Assembly: GCF_016741855.1 (NCBI RefSeq)
Contig: NZ_JAERRH010000009.1
Location: 124,001-188,000 of the forward strand
Direction: 5' to 3'
Length of the DNA stretch: 64,000 nt
Source of the DNA: Streptomyces musisoli
Lineage (GTDB): Bacteria > Actinomycetota > Actinomycetes > Streptomycetales > Streptomycetaceae
Part shown: positions 16,850-24,878 of the stretch, piece by piece
Position numbering within the stretch: position 1 is the stretch's first letter
Layout of the letters: each line of letters begins with the position of its first letter
Translations under genes and position numbers: made by a program
Notes under the pieces: generated by a model
Seen by the model: the letters and a program-made list of their open reading frames with translations, nothing else
Database searches by the model: none
What the model was told of the DNA's origin: nothing

Positions 16850-17695
16850 TCAGAGCAGGGCGGCCTTGGGGCCGTCCGGCTCCTCCAGGCGCTTCTGGAG
16901 CACCGCGCGAGCCAACTGCGACGACTCCTCCTCGGTGAGCCTGCGGAAGCCGTCCTCGGTGATCACGGTGATGATCGGGTAGATCCGGCGGGCGACATCG
17001 GGACCACCGGTCGCCGAGTCGTCGTCAGCCGCGTCATAGAGAGCCTGCACCACCAGTGTGGTCGCCTGCTCCTCGGTCAGGTCGTCACGGAACAGCTTCT
17101 TCATCGCACCCCGGGCGAAGATCGAGCCCGATCCCGTCGCCGCGAAGTTGTGCTCCTCCGAACGGCCACCCGTGACGTCGTACGAGAAGATGCGCCCCCG
17201 CTCCCGGTCCACGTCGTACCCCGCGAACAGCGGCACCACCGCCAGACCCTGCATGGCCATGCCCAGATTGGACCGGATCATGGTCGACAGCCGGTTCGCC
17301 TTGCCCTCCAGCGACAGCTGAGCGCCCTCGACCTTCTCGAAGTGCTCCAGCTCCAGCTGGAAGAGCTTCACCATCTCCACGGCCAGACCGGCGGTGCCGG
17401 CGATACCCACCGCCGAGTACTCGTCGGCCGGGAAGACCTTCTCGATGTCCCGCTGGGCGATCACATTGCCCATCGTGGCCCGGCGGTCACCGGCCAGCAC
17501 GACACCACCCGGGAACGTCACGGCCACGATGGTCGTCCCGTGCGGCGCCTCGAGCACACCCTGCGCGGGCGGCAGCTGCCGCTTGCCCGGCAGCAGCTCC
17601 GGCTGGTGCTCGGACAGGAAGTCCATGAAGGAGGAGGACCCCGGCGTCAGGAAGGCAGCTGGTAGACGCCCGGTGCCACGAGTGTTGGCTTCCAC
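16850..17695 (-). CDS. prcB: 20S proteasome beta subunit PrcB
   Basis: A 281-residue beta-type subunit with a 53-residue propeptide. The cleavage line APHG-TTIVAVTFPGG places the catalytic Thr at residue 54, and Lys and Asp residues of the active site (VVLAGDRRATMGN) follow. The subunit supplies the proteolytic sites of the inner rings. The GTG start at 17695 is preceded by GGAAGG; upstream codons of the open frame are not conserved in character. It lies 25 bp after the endonuclease-like gene. Confidence 0.97.
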   Translation of the reverse strand: MEANTRGTGRLPAAFLTPGSSSFMDFLSEHQPELLPGKRQLPPAQGVLEAPHGTTIVAVTFPGGVVLAGDRRATMGNVIAQRDIEKVFPADEYSAVGIAGTAGLAVEMVKLFQLELEHFEKVEGAQLSLEGKANRLSTMIRSNLGMAMQGLAVVPLFAGYDVDRERGRIFSYDVTGGRSEEHNFAATGSGSIFARGAMKKLFRDDLTEEQATTLVVQALYDAADDDSATGGPDVARRIYPIITVITEDGFRRLTEEESSQLARAVLQKRLEEPDGPKAALL

Positions 17696-17720
17696 AGGTT
17701 TCCTTCCAGATAGGCAACAG

Positions 17721-18251
17721 CTAGGCAACAGCACGACGGCCAACGTCGGGATCGTCCCTCAATTTGCCGATGGCCGAATTGCAGTTGAAGCACAGTACGC
17801 CACGGACCCTACCCGTCTTGTGGCAGTGATCCACATGCTCGGGCGGGGCGTCCAGACAGATGGCACAGAGCCCGCGCTGAGAGACGACCATCGCATCTCG
17901 CTCGGCTTCGGTGAGGCCGTAGCTGCGCTTCAGGTGACGGGCTCGCCCATCGGCCGCGCGGCACGCCTTGCAGCGCGTGGACAAGCCGTCCGATGCGGTC
18001 GCGTTTCGATGCCACTCGCTCCACGGCTTGATCTCACCGCACTTCAGGCAGAACTTGGAGCCCTCAGGCACCTCGACCTTCGGCCTGGCCTTCTTGCCGA
18101 GGCTTTCCTGGCGCGCCCGGTGATAGTCCGATGCGCACTCCCGGCAATGTCGCTGCAGACCGTCAAGATTCGATCGACGCTTGGCGAAGGCTGCGTGCGG
18201 CTTCGATTCGCCGCACCGCACGCAGCACTTCATGCCCTCTTCGCTTGCCAT
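17721..18251 (-). CDS. Endonuclease VII-type HNH protein inside the pup-prcB operon
   Basis: A 176-residue zinc protein. Two tandem zinc modules of the form CxxCGExKP...DGL...CxxC occupy about residues 8-40 and 67-100. A recombination-endonuclease-VII-like HNH domain follows: CAIC, then VDHCHKTGRVRGVLCFNCNSAIG, which has the HNH Asp-His, the TGxVRG turn and the second zinc Cys pair. T4 endonuclease VII resolves branched DNA; here the substrate is unknown. The ATG at 18251 has a purine-rich GAGGGCGGGGGG just upstream. It lies 32 bp after pup and 25 bp before prcB, so it is part of the proteasome transcript. Confidence 0.85.
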   Translation of the reverse strand: MASEEGMKCCVRCGESKPHAAFAKRRSNLDGLQRHCRECASDYHRARQESLGKKARPKVEVPEGSKFCLKCGEIKPWSEWHRNATASDGLSTRCKACRAADGRARHLKRSYGLTEAERDAMVVSQRGLCAICLDAPPEHVDHCHKTGRVRGVLCFNCNSAIGKLRDDPDVGRRAVA

Positions 18252-18283
18252 GCCCCCCGCCCTCATAGCCTTCGATTCGAAGG

Positions 18284-18502
18284 CTACTGGCCGCCTTTCT
18301 GAACGAATGAGCGCACGAAGTCCTCGGCATTCTCCTCGAGGACATCGTCAATTTCGTCCAGCACCGAGTCCACGTCGTCCGACAGCTTCTCGTGCCGTTC
18401 CTTCAGGTCCTCGGAGGCCTGTGCGTCCTGGGTCTGCTCCTCGACCTCTTCCGTCGAGTGCGTCGCCTTCTGCTGGCCGCCGCCGGTGTCCTTGGTTGCC
18501 AT
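18284..18502 (-). CDS. pup: Prokaryotic ubiquitin-like protein Pup
   Basis: A 72-residue disordered, acidic modifier. The ARC-binding coiled region is SEDLKERHEKLSDDVDSVLDEIDDVLEENAEDFVRSFVQKGGQ. The protein ends in GGQ, so Dop must deamidate the Gln to Glu before PafA can ligate it. The ATG at 18502 is preceded by GAGGGA at good spacing; two upstream codons in frame (RD after a GTG) are unlikely. It is the first gene of the pup-HNH-prcB-prcA operon. Confidence 0.98.
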   Translation of the reverse strand: MATKDTGGGQQKATHSTEEVEEQTQDAQASEDLKERHEKLSDDVDSVLDEIDDVLEENAEDFVRSFVQKGGQ

Positions 18503-18545
18503 GTCCCTCACCCCGCTCAGTTCGCTGCCGATCGGTGATGATCAG

Positions 18546-18553
18546 ACCCTATA
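18546..18553 (-). promoter_or_regulatory. Candidate -10 element of the pup operon promoter
   Basis: Read leftward, TATAGGGT lies 44 bp upstream of the pup ATG, giving a leader of about 35-40 nt. I see no good matching -35 hexamer at 16-18 bp, so this rests on the -10 and position only. Confidence 0.35.
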
Positions 18554-18571
18554 GTCCGGGTCCGACATCGG

Positions 18572-18646
18572 CCCCGCAGTTTCCACAACGTGCGGGGGCC
18601 ATCTCGATGATTCCCGGACGGGGGGATTTCCACCCGCCGTCCGGGA
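18572..18646 (-). terminator. Tandem hairpins after dop
   Basis: Two stems follow the dop stop. TCCCGGACGG/CCGTCCGGGA (18612-18646) is a perfect 10-bp repeat. CCCCGCA/TGCGGGG (18572-18598) follows. Both lie between dop and the pup promoter region and would insulate pup from dop transcription. Confidence 0.75.
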
Positions 18647-18683
18647 CGGTACGAGTACCCGCTGATCCAGCCGTCGCTCGCGC

Positions 18684-20195
18684 TCAGCCGCCTGACAGGA
18701 CCCTGACCAGGTCTTCCGCGGTGCGGCAGCGGTCGAGCAGTTCCTTGACGTGATTTCGCGTTCCGCGTAGGGGTTCCAGGGTTGGAACGCGCTGGAGGCT
18801 GTCCCGGCCGGGGAGGTCGAAGATGACCGAGTCCCAGCTGGCCGCGGCGACGTCGTCGGCGTACTGCTCCAGGCAGCGGCCGCGGAAGTAGGCCCGGGTG
18901 TCCTCCGGGGGCTTGGTGCGGGCCGTGTCGACCTCGGACTCGTCCAGGAGGCGTTTGATGCGTCCGCGGGCCACGAGGCGGTTGTAGAGGCCCTTCTCGG
19001 CGCGTACGTCGGCGTACTGGAGGTCCAGGAGGTGGAGCTTGGCGGCGTCCCAGTCGAGGCTGTCGCGGCGGCGGTAGCCCTCCATGAGTTCTCGTTTGGC
19101 GACCCAGTCGAGTTCGCCGGCCAGGCTCATGGGGTCGTTCTCGAGCCGGGTGAGGGTGTCCTCCCAGCGGCTGAGGACGTCCTTGGTCTGGTCGTCGGCG
19201 TCGGCGCCGTGGCGTTCCTCGACGTACTTGCGGGCCAGTTCGAAGTACTCCATCTGGAGCTGGACCGCGGTGAGTGTGCGTCCGCTGCGCAGGGTGATGA
19301 GGCGCTGGAGGGAGGGGTCGTGGGAGACCTGGTGGAGGGTGCGGACGGGCTGGTCGACGGCCAGGTCGACGGCGATGAAGCCGTCTTCGATCATGGAGAG
19401 CACCAGGGCGGTGGTGCCGAGTTTGAGGTAGGTGGAGATCTCGGAGAGGTTGGCGTCGCCGATGATCACGTGGAGGCGGCGGTACTTCTCGGCGTCGGCG
19501 TGCGGCTCGTCGCGGGTGTTGATGATGGGGCGTTTGAGGGTGGTTTCGAGGCCGACCTCGACTTCGAAGTAGTCGGCGCGCTGGCTGAGCTGGAAGCCGT
19601 GTTCGTGGCCGTCCTGGCCGATGCCGACGCGGCCGGCTCCGGCGAAGACCTGGCGGGAGACGAAGAAGGGCGTGAGGTGGCGGACGATGTCCGAGAAGGG
19701 GGTCTCCCGCTTCATCAGGTAGTTCTCGTGCGTGCCGTAGCTGGCGCCCTTGTTGTCGGTGTTGTTCTTGTAGAGGTGGATGGGCTGGGCGCCGGGGAGC
19801 TGGGCGGCCCGTTCGGCGGCCTCGGCCATGATGCGTTCGCCGGCCTTGTCCCAGAGGACGGCGTCGCGGGGGTTGGTGACCTCGGGGGCGCTGTATTCGG
19901 GGTGGGCATGGTCGACGTAGAGGCGGGCGCCGTTGGTCAGGATCACGTTGGCGAGGCCGATGTCCTCGTCGGTGAGCTGGCTGGCGTCGGCGGCTTCCCG
20001 GGCGAGGTCGAAGCCTCGCGCGTCCCGGAGCGGGTTCTCCTCCTCGAAGTCCCAGCGGGCCCGGCGGGCCCGGTGCATCGCCGCTGCGTAGGCGTTGACG
20101 ATCTGGGATGAGGTGAGCATGGCATTGGCGTTGGGGTGGCCGGGGACGGAGATCCCGTACTCCGTCTCGATGCCCATTACTCGCCGTACGGTCAT
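18684..20195 (-). CDS. dop: Pup deamidase/depupylase Dop
   Basis: A 503-residue paralogue of PafA. It starts MTVRRVMGIETEYGISVPGHPNANAM and has the Dop-specific insertion RARRARWDFEEENPLRDARGFDL (the Dop loop). It also has ILTNGARLYVDHAHPEYSAPE, NNTDNKGASYGTHENYL and HVIIGDANLSEIS. It converts Pup-Gln to Pup-Glu and also removes Pup from substrates. It lies between arc and pup, with terminators on both sides, so it is probably transcribed on its own. Confidence 0.97.
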   Translation of the reverse strand: MTVRRVMGIETEYGISVPGHPNANAMLTSSQIVNAYAAAMHRARRARWDFEEENPLRDARGFDLAREAADASQLTDEDIGLANVILTNGARLYVDHAHPEYSAPEVTNPRDAVLWDKAGERIMAEAAERAAQLPGAQPIHLYKNNTDNKGASYGTHENYLMKRETPFSDIVRHLTPFFVSRQVFAGAGRVGIGQDGHEHGFQLSQRADYFEVEVGLETTLKRPIINTRDEPHADAEKYRRLHVIIGDANLSEISTYLKLGTTALVLSMIEDGFIAVDLAVDQPVRTLHQVSHDPSLQRLITLRSGRTLTAVQLQMEYFELARKYVEERHGADADDQTKDVLSRWEDTLTRLENDPMSLAGELDWVAKRELMEGYRRRDSLDWDAAKLHLLDLQYADVRAEKGLYNRLVARGRIKRLLDESEVDTARTKPPEDTRAYFRGRCLEQYADDVAAASWDSVIFDLPGRDSLQRVPTLEPLRGTRNHVKELLDRCRTAEDLVRVLSGG

Positions 20196-20384
20196 GCGGC
20201 CCTCCTTGCCCGGCGGCGCCCTCGGTCGTGGGTGCCGCTCAAGTACCGCTGGCGCTCCGGTGCGTGTGCGGTGCCCGTCCCCACACTGCGCGACTCGGCG
20301 GTAGGAACGAGCCTAGAACGGCTTTGCGCTGGTGGGGAGATCATTTGCGTCATTGGCTGCTCCGGTCGTGGCCGGAAAAACAGT

Positions 20385-20419
20385 CGGCTGCGGGTACCCG
20401 GTGAGGGCACCCGCAGCCG
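20385..20419 (-). terminator. Terminator after arc
   Basis: A perfect 11-bp inverted repeat (CGGCTGCGGGT / ACCCGCAGCCG) with a 13-nt loop begins 9 bp past the arc stop. Confidence 0.8.
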
Positions 20420-20427
20420 CCCTGCTT

Positions 20428-22194
20428 TTACAGGTATTGACCGGTGTTCGCCACCGTGTCGATGGAGCGTCCGGTGTCCGCGCCCTGCTTTCCGGTGATG
20501 AGGGTGCGGATGTAGACGATCCGCTCGCCCTTCTTTCCGGAGATGCGGGCCCAGTCGTCCGGGTTGGTGGTGTTGGGCAGGTCCTCGTTCTCCTTGAACT
20601 CGTCCACGCAGGCTTGGAGCAGGTGGGAGACGCGGAGGCCCTTCTGGGTCTTTTCGAGGAAGTCCTTGATCGCCATTTTCTTGGCGCGTCCGACGATGTT
20701 TTCGATCATGGCGCCGGAGTTGAAGTCCTTGAAGTAGAGGACTTCCTTGTCGCCGTTGGCGTAGGTGACTTCCAGGAAGCGGTTTTCCTCGGATTCGGCG
20801 TACATCTGCTCGACCGCCGTCTGGATCATGCTCTGGACGGTGGTGGCCTTGTCTCCGCCGTGTTCGCCGAGGTCGTCGGCGTGCAGGGGGAGGCGTTCGG
20901 TGAGGTACTTGCCGAAGATGTCCTTGGCGGCTTCGGCGTCCGGGCGCTCGATCTTGATCTTCACGTCGAGTCGGCCGGGGCGCAGGATGGCGGGGTCGAT
21001 CATGTCTTCGCGGTTGGAGGCGCCGATGACGACCACGTTCTGGAGGCCTTCGACGCCGTCGATCTCGGCGAGCAACTGGGGGACGATGGTGTTCTCCACG
21101 TCCGAGCTGACGCCGGAGCCGCGGGTGCGGAAGAGGGATTCCATCTCGTCGAAGAAGACGATGACGGGGGTGCCCTCGCTGGCTTTCTCGCGGGCTCGCT
21201 GGAAGACGAGGCGGATCTGTCGCTCGGTTTCGCCGACGTACTTGTTGAGGAGCTCGGGTCCCTTGATGTTGAGGAAGAAGCTCTTGCCGGCGGCTTGGCC
21301 GGTGACCTCGGCGACCTTTTTGGCGAGTGAGTTCGCGACGGCCTTGGCGATGAGTGTCTTGCCGCAGCCGGGGGGGCCGTAGAGCAGGACGCCCTTGGGC
21401 GGGCGGAGCTCGTGCTCGCGGAACAGGTCGGGGTAGAGGTACGGCAGCTCGACGGCGTCGCGGATGGCCTCGATCTGGTTGCCGAGGCCTCCGATCTGCT
21501 CGTAGCCGATGTCGGGTACCTCTTCGAGGACGAGTTCCTCGACCTCGCTCTTGGGTACGACTTCGTAGACGTAGCCGGAGCGGGGTTCGAGGAGGAGGGC
21601 GTCGCCGGGGCGGATGGTGACGTCCAGCAGCGGCTCGGCGAGCCGTACCACCCGTTCCTCGTCGGTGTGCCCCAGTACGAGGGCGCGCTCGCCGTCCTCG
21701 AGGATTTCCTTGAGGGTGACGATGTCGCCGACGCGCTCGTATTCCATGGCCTCGACCACGTTGAGCGCTTCGTTGAGCATGACTTCCTGGCCGCGCCGCA
21801 GGTCGTCGAGTTCGACGCTGGGGCTGACGTTCACCCGCAGTTTGCGGCCGCCGGTGAAGATGTCGGCGGTGCCGTCCTCGTTGGCTTGCAGGAAGACACC
21901 GAAGCCGGCCGGTGGCTGGGCGAGCCGGTCGACTTCCTCTTTGAGGGCCACGATCTGGTCGCGGGCCTCGCGGAGGGTGTTGGCCAGTCGCTCGTTCTGG
22001 GCGGAGACGCCGGCCAGATTGGTCTGCAGCTCGACGATCCGCTCTTCGAGAATCCTCGTGTGGCGCGGAGAGTCGGCGAGCTTGCGGCGCAGGACGGCGA
22101 TCTCCTGCTCAAGGTAGGCGATCTGCCCGGCCGGGTCGTCGGACCCGCGTCCCGGGCGGATGCCGCGGTTCATGTCGTCGTCGTGGGCTGCCAC
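20428..22194 (-). CDS. arc: Proteasome-activating AAA ATPase ARC/Mpa
   Basis: A 588-residue AAA+ unfoldase. The N-terminal coiled coil (QIAYLEQEIAVLRRKLADSPRHTRILEERIVELQ) binds Pup. Two OB folds follow, then the AAA module with Walker A GPPGCGKT near residue 300, Walker B VIVFFDEMESLF, sensor GASNREDMIDPAILRPGRLD. The C-terminal GQYL is the penultimate-Tyr motif that docks into the 20S alpha ring. The GTG at 22194 gives the expected AAHDDDMNRGIRPG N-terminus and has GGAGG upstream. It is monocistronic, with dop next downstream beyond a terminator. Confidence 0.97.
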   Translation of the reverse strand: MAAHDDDMNRGIRPGRGSDDPAGQIAYLEQEIAVLRRKLADSPRHTRILEERIVELQTNLAGVSAQNERLANTLREARDQIVALKEEVDRLAQPPAGFGVFLQANEDGTADIFTGGRKLRVNVSPSVELDDLRRGQEVMLNEALNVVEAMEYERVGDIVTLKEILEDGERALVLGHTDEERVVRLAEPLLDVTIRPGDALLLEPRSGYVYEVVPKSEVEELVLEEVPDIGYEQIGGLGNQIEAIRDAVELPYLYPDLFREHELRPPKGVLLYGPPGCGKTLIAKAVANSLAKKVAEVTGQAAGKSFFLNIKGPELLNKYVGETERQIRLVFQRAREKASEGTPVIVFFDEMESLFRTRGSGVSSDVENTIVPQLLAEIDGVEGLQNVVVIGASNREDMIDPAILRPGRLDVKIKIERPDAEAAKDIFGKYLTERLPLHADDLGEHGGDKATTVQSMIQTAVEQMYAESEENRFLEVTYANGDKEVLYFKDFNSGAMIENIVGRAKKMAIKDFLEKTQKGLRVSHLLQACVDEFKENEDLPNTTNPDDWARISGKKGERIVYIRTLITGKQGADTGRSIDTVANTGQYL

Positions 22195-22716
22195 GGTCCT
22201 CACCTCCTCCAAGGGGAGCTGGACGCTTCCAGACCCTACCTGGGTGGGTGTCGATTGAAACCCCTAGATCACAAAGACTGTCAAGGTGTGTCGTCGGTCA
22301 CCCGGTGCACACTCCCTCGCACGGAGGGGATACCCACTGAACGTGAGGGGAAAGCAGCTTGTTCCATGCATGGCGTGGTCAAAACCCTTCGTGACTGGCC
22401 GGAGTTGTCCGCTGCGGGTTGTGCCGTGGGGTGTGCGGGCAGCACGGAGGGCGCTCGGGCGTTCATCACGCAGAGCGACGGTTCAGTCGGGTGGTGTGAC
22501 TGCTGTGGCGGCCTGGGGTGTGCGATCCGGCCGCGGTGGCAGCTGTGTCCCGGTCCGGCGCTGGTACCCGAGGGGGTGGGGTGGGAAACCCGGGGCCGGT
22601 CCCGGTCGGTGGTGTTGGGGGCGGAGGTAGGGTCGGGGGTGTTCAACAGCCGCTGGAGCGGACCGGGCTGGCCGTCTCGGCGTCCGGTCGGTTCCGGCGA
22701 ACCGACGGCAGGAGAG
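22195..22716. other. Divergent intergenic region between arc and ferredoxin
   Basis: This 522-bp gap holds the leftward arc promoter (listed separately) and the rightward ferredoxin leader. The ferredoxin-proximal half is very G-rich on the plus strand. No small gene with a convincing start and codon bias is visible. Confidence 0.6.
22261..22284 (-). promoter_or_regulatory. Candidate arc promoter, RecA-NDp-like
   Basis: Read leftward, TTGACAGT (22277-22284) is followed after 10 bp by TAGGGG (22261-22266), about 65 bp upstream of the arc GTG. The layout resembles the mycobacterial RecA-NDp promoter (TTGTCAGT, short spacer, TAnnnT), which is the PafBC target type. Spacing differs by one base from the version I remember. 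Confidence 0.35.
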
Positions 22717-23019
22717 ATGACCGTGCAGCAGGAGGCCCCGGGCGGCGAGGCGCTGGAGGTCTGGATCGACCAGGATCTGTGTACCGGCGACGGGATCTGT
22801 GCTCAGTACGCTCCGGAGGTGTTCGAGCTGGACATCGACGGGCTGGCGTATGTGAAGGGCGGGGACGAGGAGCTGCTCCAGGCTCCTGGGGCGACCGTGC
22901 CGGTGCCGTTGCCGTTGCTGACGGATGTGGTGGACTCGGCGAGGGAGTGTCCGGGCGAGTGCATCCACGTGCGCCGGGTTGTGGATCAGGTGGAGGTGTA
23001 CGGGCCCGGGGCGGAGTGA
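22717..23019 (+). CDS. Short ferredoxin divergent from arc
   Basis: A 100-residue single-cluster ferredoxin. Cysteines occur as CTGDGIC (C-x5-C) near residues 19-25 and ECPGEC near residue 80, the arrangement of actinobacterial [3Fe-4S]/[4Fe-4S] ferredoxins that serve P450s and other oxygenases; the central x2-C of an 8Fe type is absent. IDQDLCTGDGIC and YAPEVFELDIDGLAYV are family lines. GGAGAG precedes the ATG. No redox partner gene is adjacent; ferredoxins beside arc are common in actinobacteria but I know of no established link. Confidence 0.9.
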   Translation: MTVQQEAPGGEALEVWIDQDLCTGDGICAQYAPEVFELDIDGLAYVKGGDEELLQAPGATVPVPLPLLTDVVDSARECPGECIHVRRVVDQVEVYGPGAE

Positions 23020-23026
23020 GCCGGGT

Positions 23027-23608
23027 TCAGACGCTGTGGGCCCCGGCCGGGGTGGAGCGGAGGAAGGCGTTGCCGTTCCACTGCCAGGTGGCCGGGGTCT
23101 TCGTGTCGGGGCAGCAACTGGGCACGGTGTCCGAGGAGTAGCCGAGGAGGGTGGCGGAGACGGCGCGCTCGTGTATGGCGAAGTCGGTGACGGTGAGCCG
23201 TTCCTTGGGTTGGACGAGGGTGGCGATCACGCGTGGCTTGTTGCTGTGGGTGGAGCGGGTGAGGACGTAGATCCCGTCGGGTGGGGTGCCCATGGGGGCG
23301 TCGCAGTGCACGACGGCGACTGTTTCCGGTTGGCCGTCGCCGTCGAGGTCTGCGGTGGCTTTCTTGGTGACGACCGCTTTGACGGGTCCGCATTGCAGGG
23401 GGAAGTCCACGCCGGTCGTGCTGGGGGGTGCGAGGGCGGCGGGGGCGGACCGGGTCCGGATGTCGGTGGTGGTCTGGGCGGCGGTGGCCGATCCGGGCTG
23501 GACGAGGGCGGAGAGGGCCACGACGCCGGCGACGGCTGTGGCGGTGGCGACCCAGTGGATGGGCCGGGTCTGGGTGTGGGCGAGCTCCGGAACGGCGGAT
23601 TGCTGCAC
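23027..23608 (-). CDS. Secreted protein with a VCBS/FG-GAP-like Asp motif
   Basis: A 193-residue exported protein of unknown function. With the GTG start at 23608 (AGGAGA upstream) the N-terminus reads VQQSAVPELAHTQTRP, followed by a hydrophobic segment HWVATATAVAGVVALSALVQPGSATA, an apparent signal peptide. The mature part contains ATADLDGDGQPETVAVVHC, a Ca-binding DxDGDG-type repeat seen in VCBS/FG-GAP proteins. Four cysteines may form disulfides. An ATG at 23653 would add 15 residues but lacks a ribosome-binding site. It converges on the ferredoxin gene. Confidence 0.75.
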   Translation of the reverse strand: MQQSAVPELAHTQTRPIHWVATATAVAGVVALSALVQPGSATAAQTTTDIRTRSAPAALAPPSTTGVDFPLQCGPVKAVVTKKATADLDGDGQPETVAVVHCDAPMGTPPDGIYVLTRSTHSNKPRVIATLVQPKERLTVTDFAIHERAVSATLLGYSSDTVPSCCPDTKTPATWQWNGNAFLRSTPAGAHSV

Positions 23609-23774
23609 GAGGAGTGTCTCCTGTGAGGGCTGTGCCGGTGGGGTGGCCTGCATGGTGCCACACGTCACAGTCGGGGGGGAACGGCGGGGTCCGGGATTGC
23701 CGTGGGCGGTGTGGCTCGGCGTGTGGGGGTCCGGGGCTCGGGGGCGTGGGGGTGCTGGTGTCGTGTCAACGCGG

Positions 23775-23825
23775 GGGCGCCGTGGTCGAGTTCCCGTGGG
23801 TGGGGGGAACTCGACCACGGCGCCC
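23775..23825 (-). terminator. Very strong terminator after trmI
   Basis: A perfect 21-bp inverted repeat with a 9-nt loop; arms run 23775-23795 and 23805-23825 (core CCGTGGTCGAGTTCCC). It lies 25 bp past the trmI stop. Confidence 0.9.
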
Positions 23826-23850
23826 TGGTGTTGTGCGCGTGTGCGGCGGG

Positions 23851-24753
23851 TCAGCGGCCGGCGCCGCCGTCGGCGTTGGGGCCGGCGTAGTCCTCGCCGT
23901 AGGCGCCCTTGGCGGGGCGGCGGCGGCGCATGGGGGGCTCGACGCCGTCGGCGAGGCGGCGGGCGGTGAGCAGGAAGCCGGTGTGGCCGATCATGCGGTG
24001 GTCGGGGCGGACGGCCAGGCCCTCGATGTGCCAGTTGCGGATCATGGTCTCCCAGGCGGTCGGCTCGTTGAAGCAGCCGATCTCGCGGATGGACTCGACG
24101 GTCCGGGCGAGCTGGGTGGTGGTGGCCACGTAGCAGCAGAGGATGCCGCCGGGGACGAGTGCCTTGGAGACGGCCTCGAGGCATTCCCAGGGGGCGAGCA
24201 TGTCGAGGATGACGCGGTCGACGTCGGTGTCGGACAGGTTGTCCTGGAGGTCGCCGACGGTGAGCTGCCAGGCGGGGTGGGGGCCGCCGAAGTAGCGTTC
24301 CACGTTCTGCTTGGCGATCTCGGCGAAGTCCTCGCGGCGCTCGTAGGAGTGCAGCATGCCCTGGTCGCCGATGGCGCGCAGCAGGAAGCTGCTGAGCGAT
24401 CCGGAGCCGACGCCGGCTTCGACGACGCGGGCGCCGGGGAAGATGTCGGCGAAGGCGAGGATCTGCCCCGCGTCCTTGGGGTAGACGACGGCTGCCCCGC
24501 GGGGCATGGACAGGACGTAGTCGGGGAGCAGGGGGCGCAGCGCGAGGTAGGCGACGTTGCCGGTGGTGCGGACAACGCTGCCCTCGGGAGCGCCGATCAG
24601 TTCGTCGTGCGGGAAGGAGCCCTTGTGGGTGTGGAAGTTCTTCCCGGCTTCGAGCGTGAACGTGTAGTGGCGGCCCTTGGGGTCGGTCAGCTGTACCTGG
24701 TCCCCGACCTTGAAGGGCCCGCGCCTGCGGGCGGCACCGGTCGGTTCGGACAT
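23851..24753 (-). CDS. trmI: tRNA (adenine58-N1)-methyltransferase TrmI
   Basis: A 300-residue class I SAM methyltransferase. The N-terminal beta-barrel part (GPFKVGDQVQLTDPKGRHYTFTLEAGKNFHTHKG) is typical of TrmI, as is YPKDAGQI. The SAM motif is VVEAGVGSGSLSSFL near residue 112, and the catalytic-region Asp lies in VDRVILDMLAPWE. The basic tail RRRRPAKGAYGEDYAGPN is usual in actinobacteria. It methylates A58 in the T-loop of tRNA. In many actinobacteria it lies close to arc/dop, as here. Confidence 0.95.
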   Translation of the reverse strand: MSEPTGAARRRGPFKVGDQVQLTDPKGRHYTFTLEAGKNFHTHKGSFPHDELIGAPEGSVVRTTGNVAYLALRPLLPDYVLSMPRGAAVVYPKDAGQILAFADIFPGARVVEAGVGSGSLSSFLLRAIGDQGMLHSYERREDFAEIAKQNVERYFGGPHPAWQLTVGDLQDNLSDTDVDRVILDMLAPWECLEAVSKALVPGGILCCYVATTTQLARTVESIREIGCFNEPTAWETMIRNWHIEGLAVRPDHRMIGHTGFLLTARRLADGVEPPMRRRRPAKGAYGEDYAGPNADGGAGR

Positions 24754-24878
24754 GTGAACAGACTACCGGTTCCCCGGCGGGGGCTCGGCCATCCGTGGGG
24801 TGGGGGGGCAGCGGGTGGGTGGGGGGTGTGGGGGCCGTCGTGTTCGGTCGGGTGGGTTTCCGGGTGTCCGGGGGTGTC

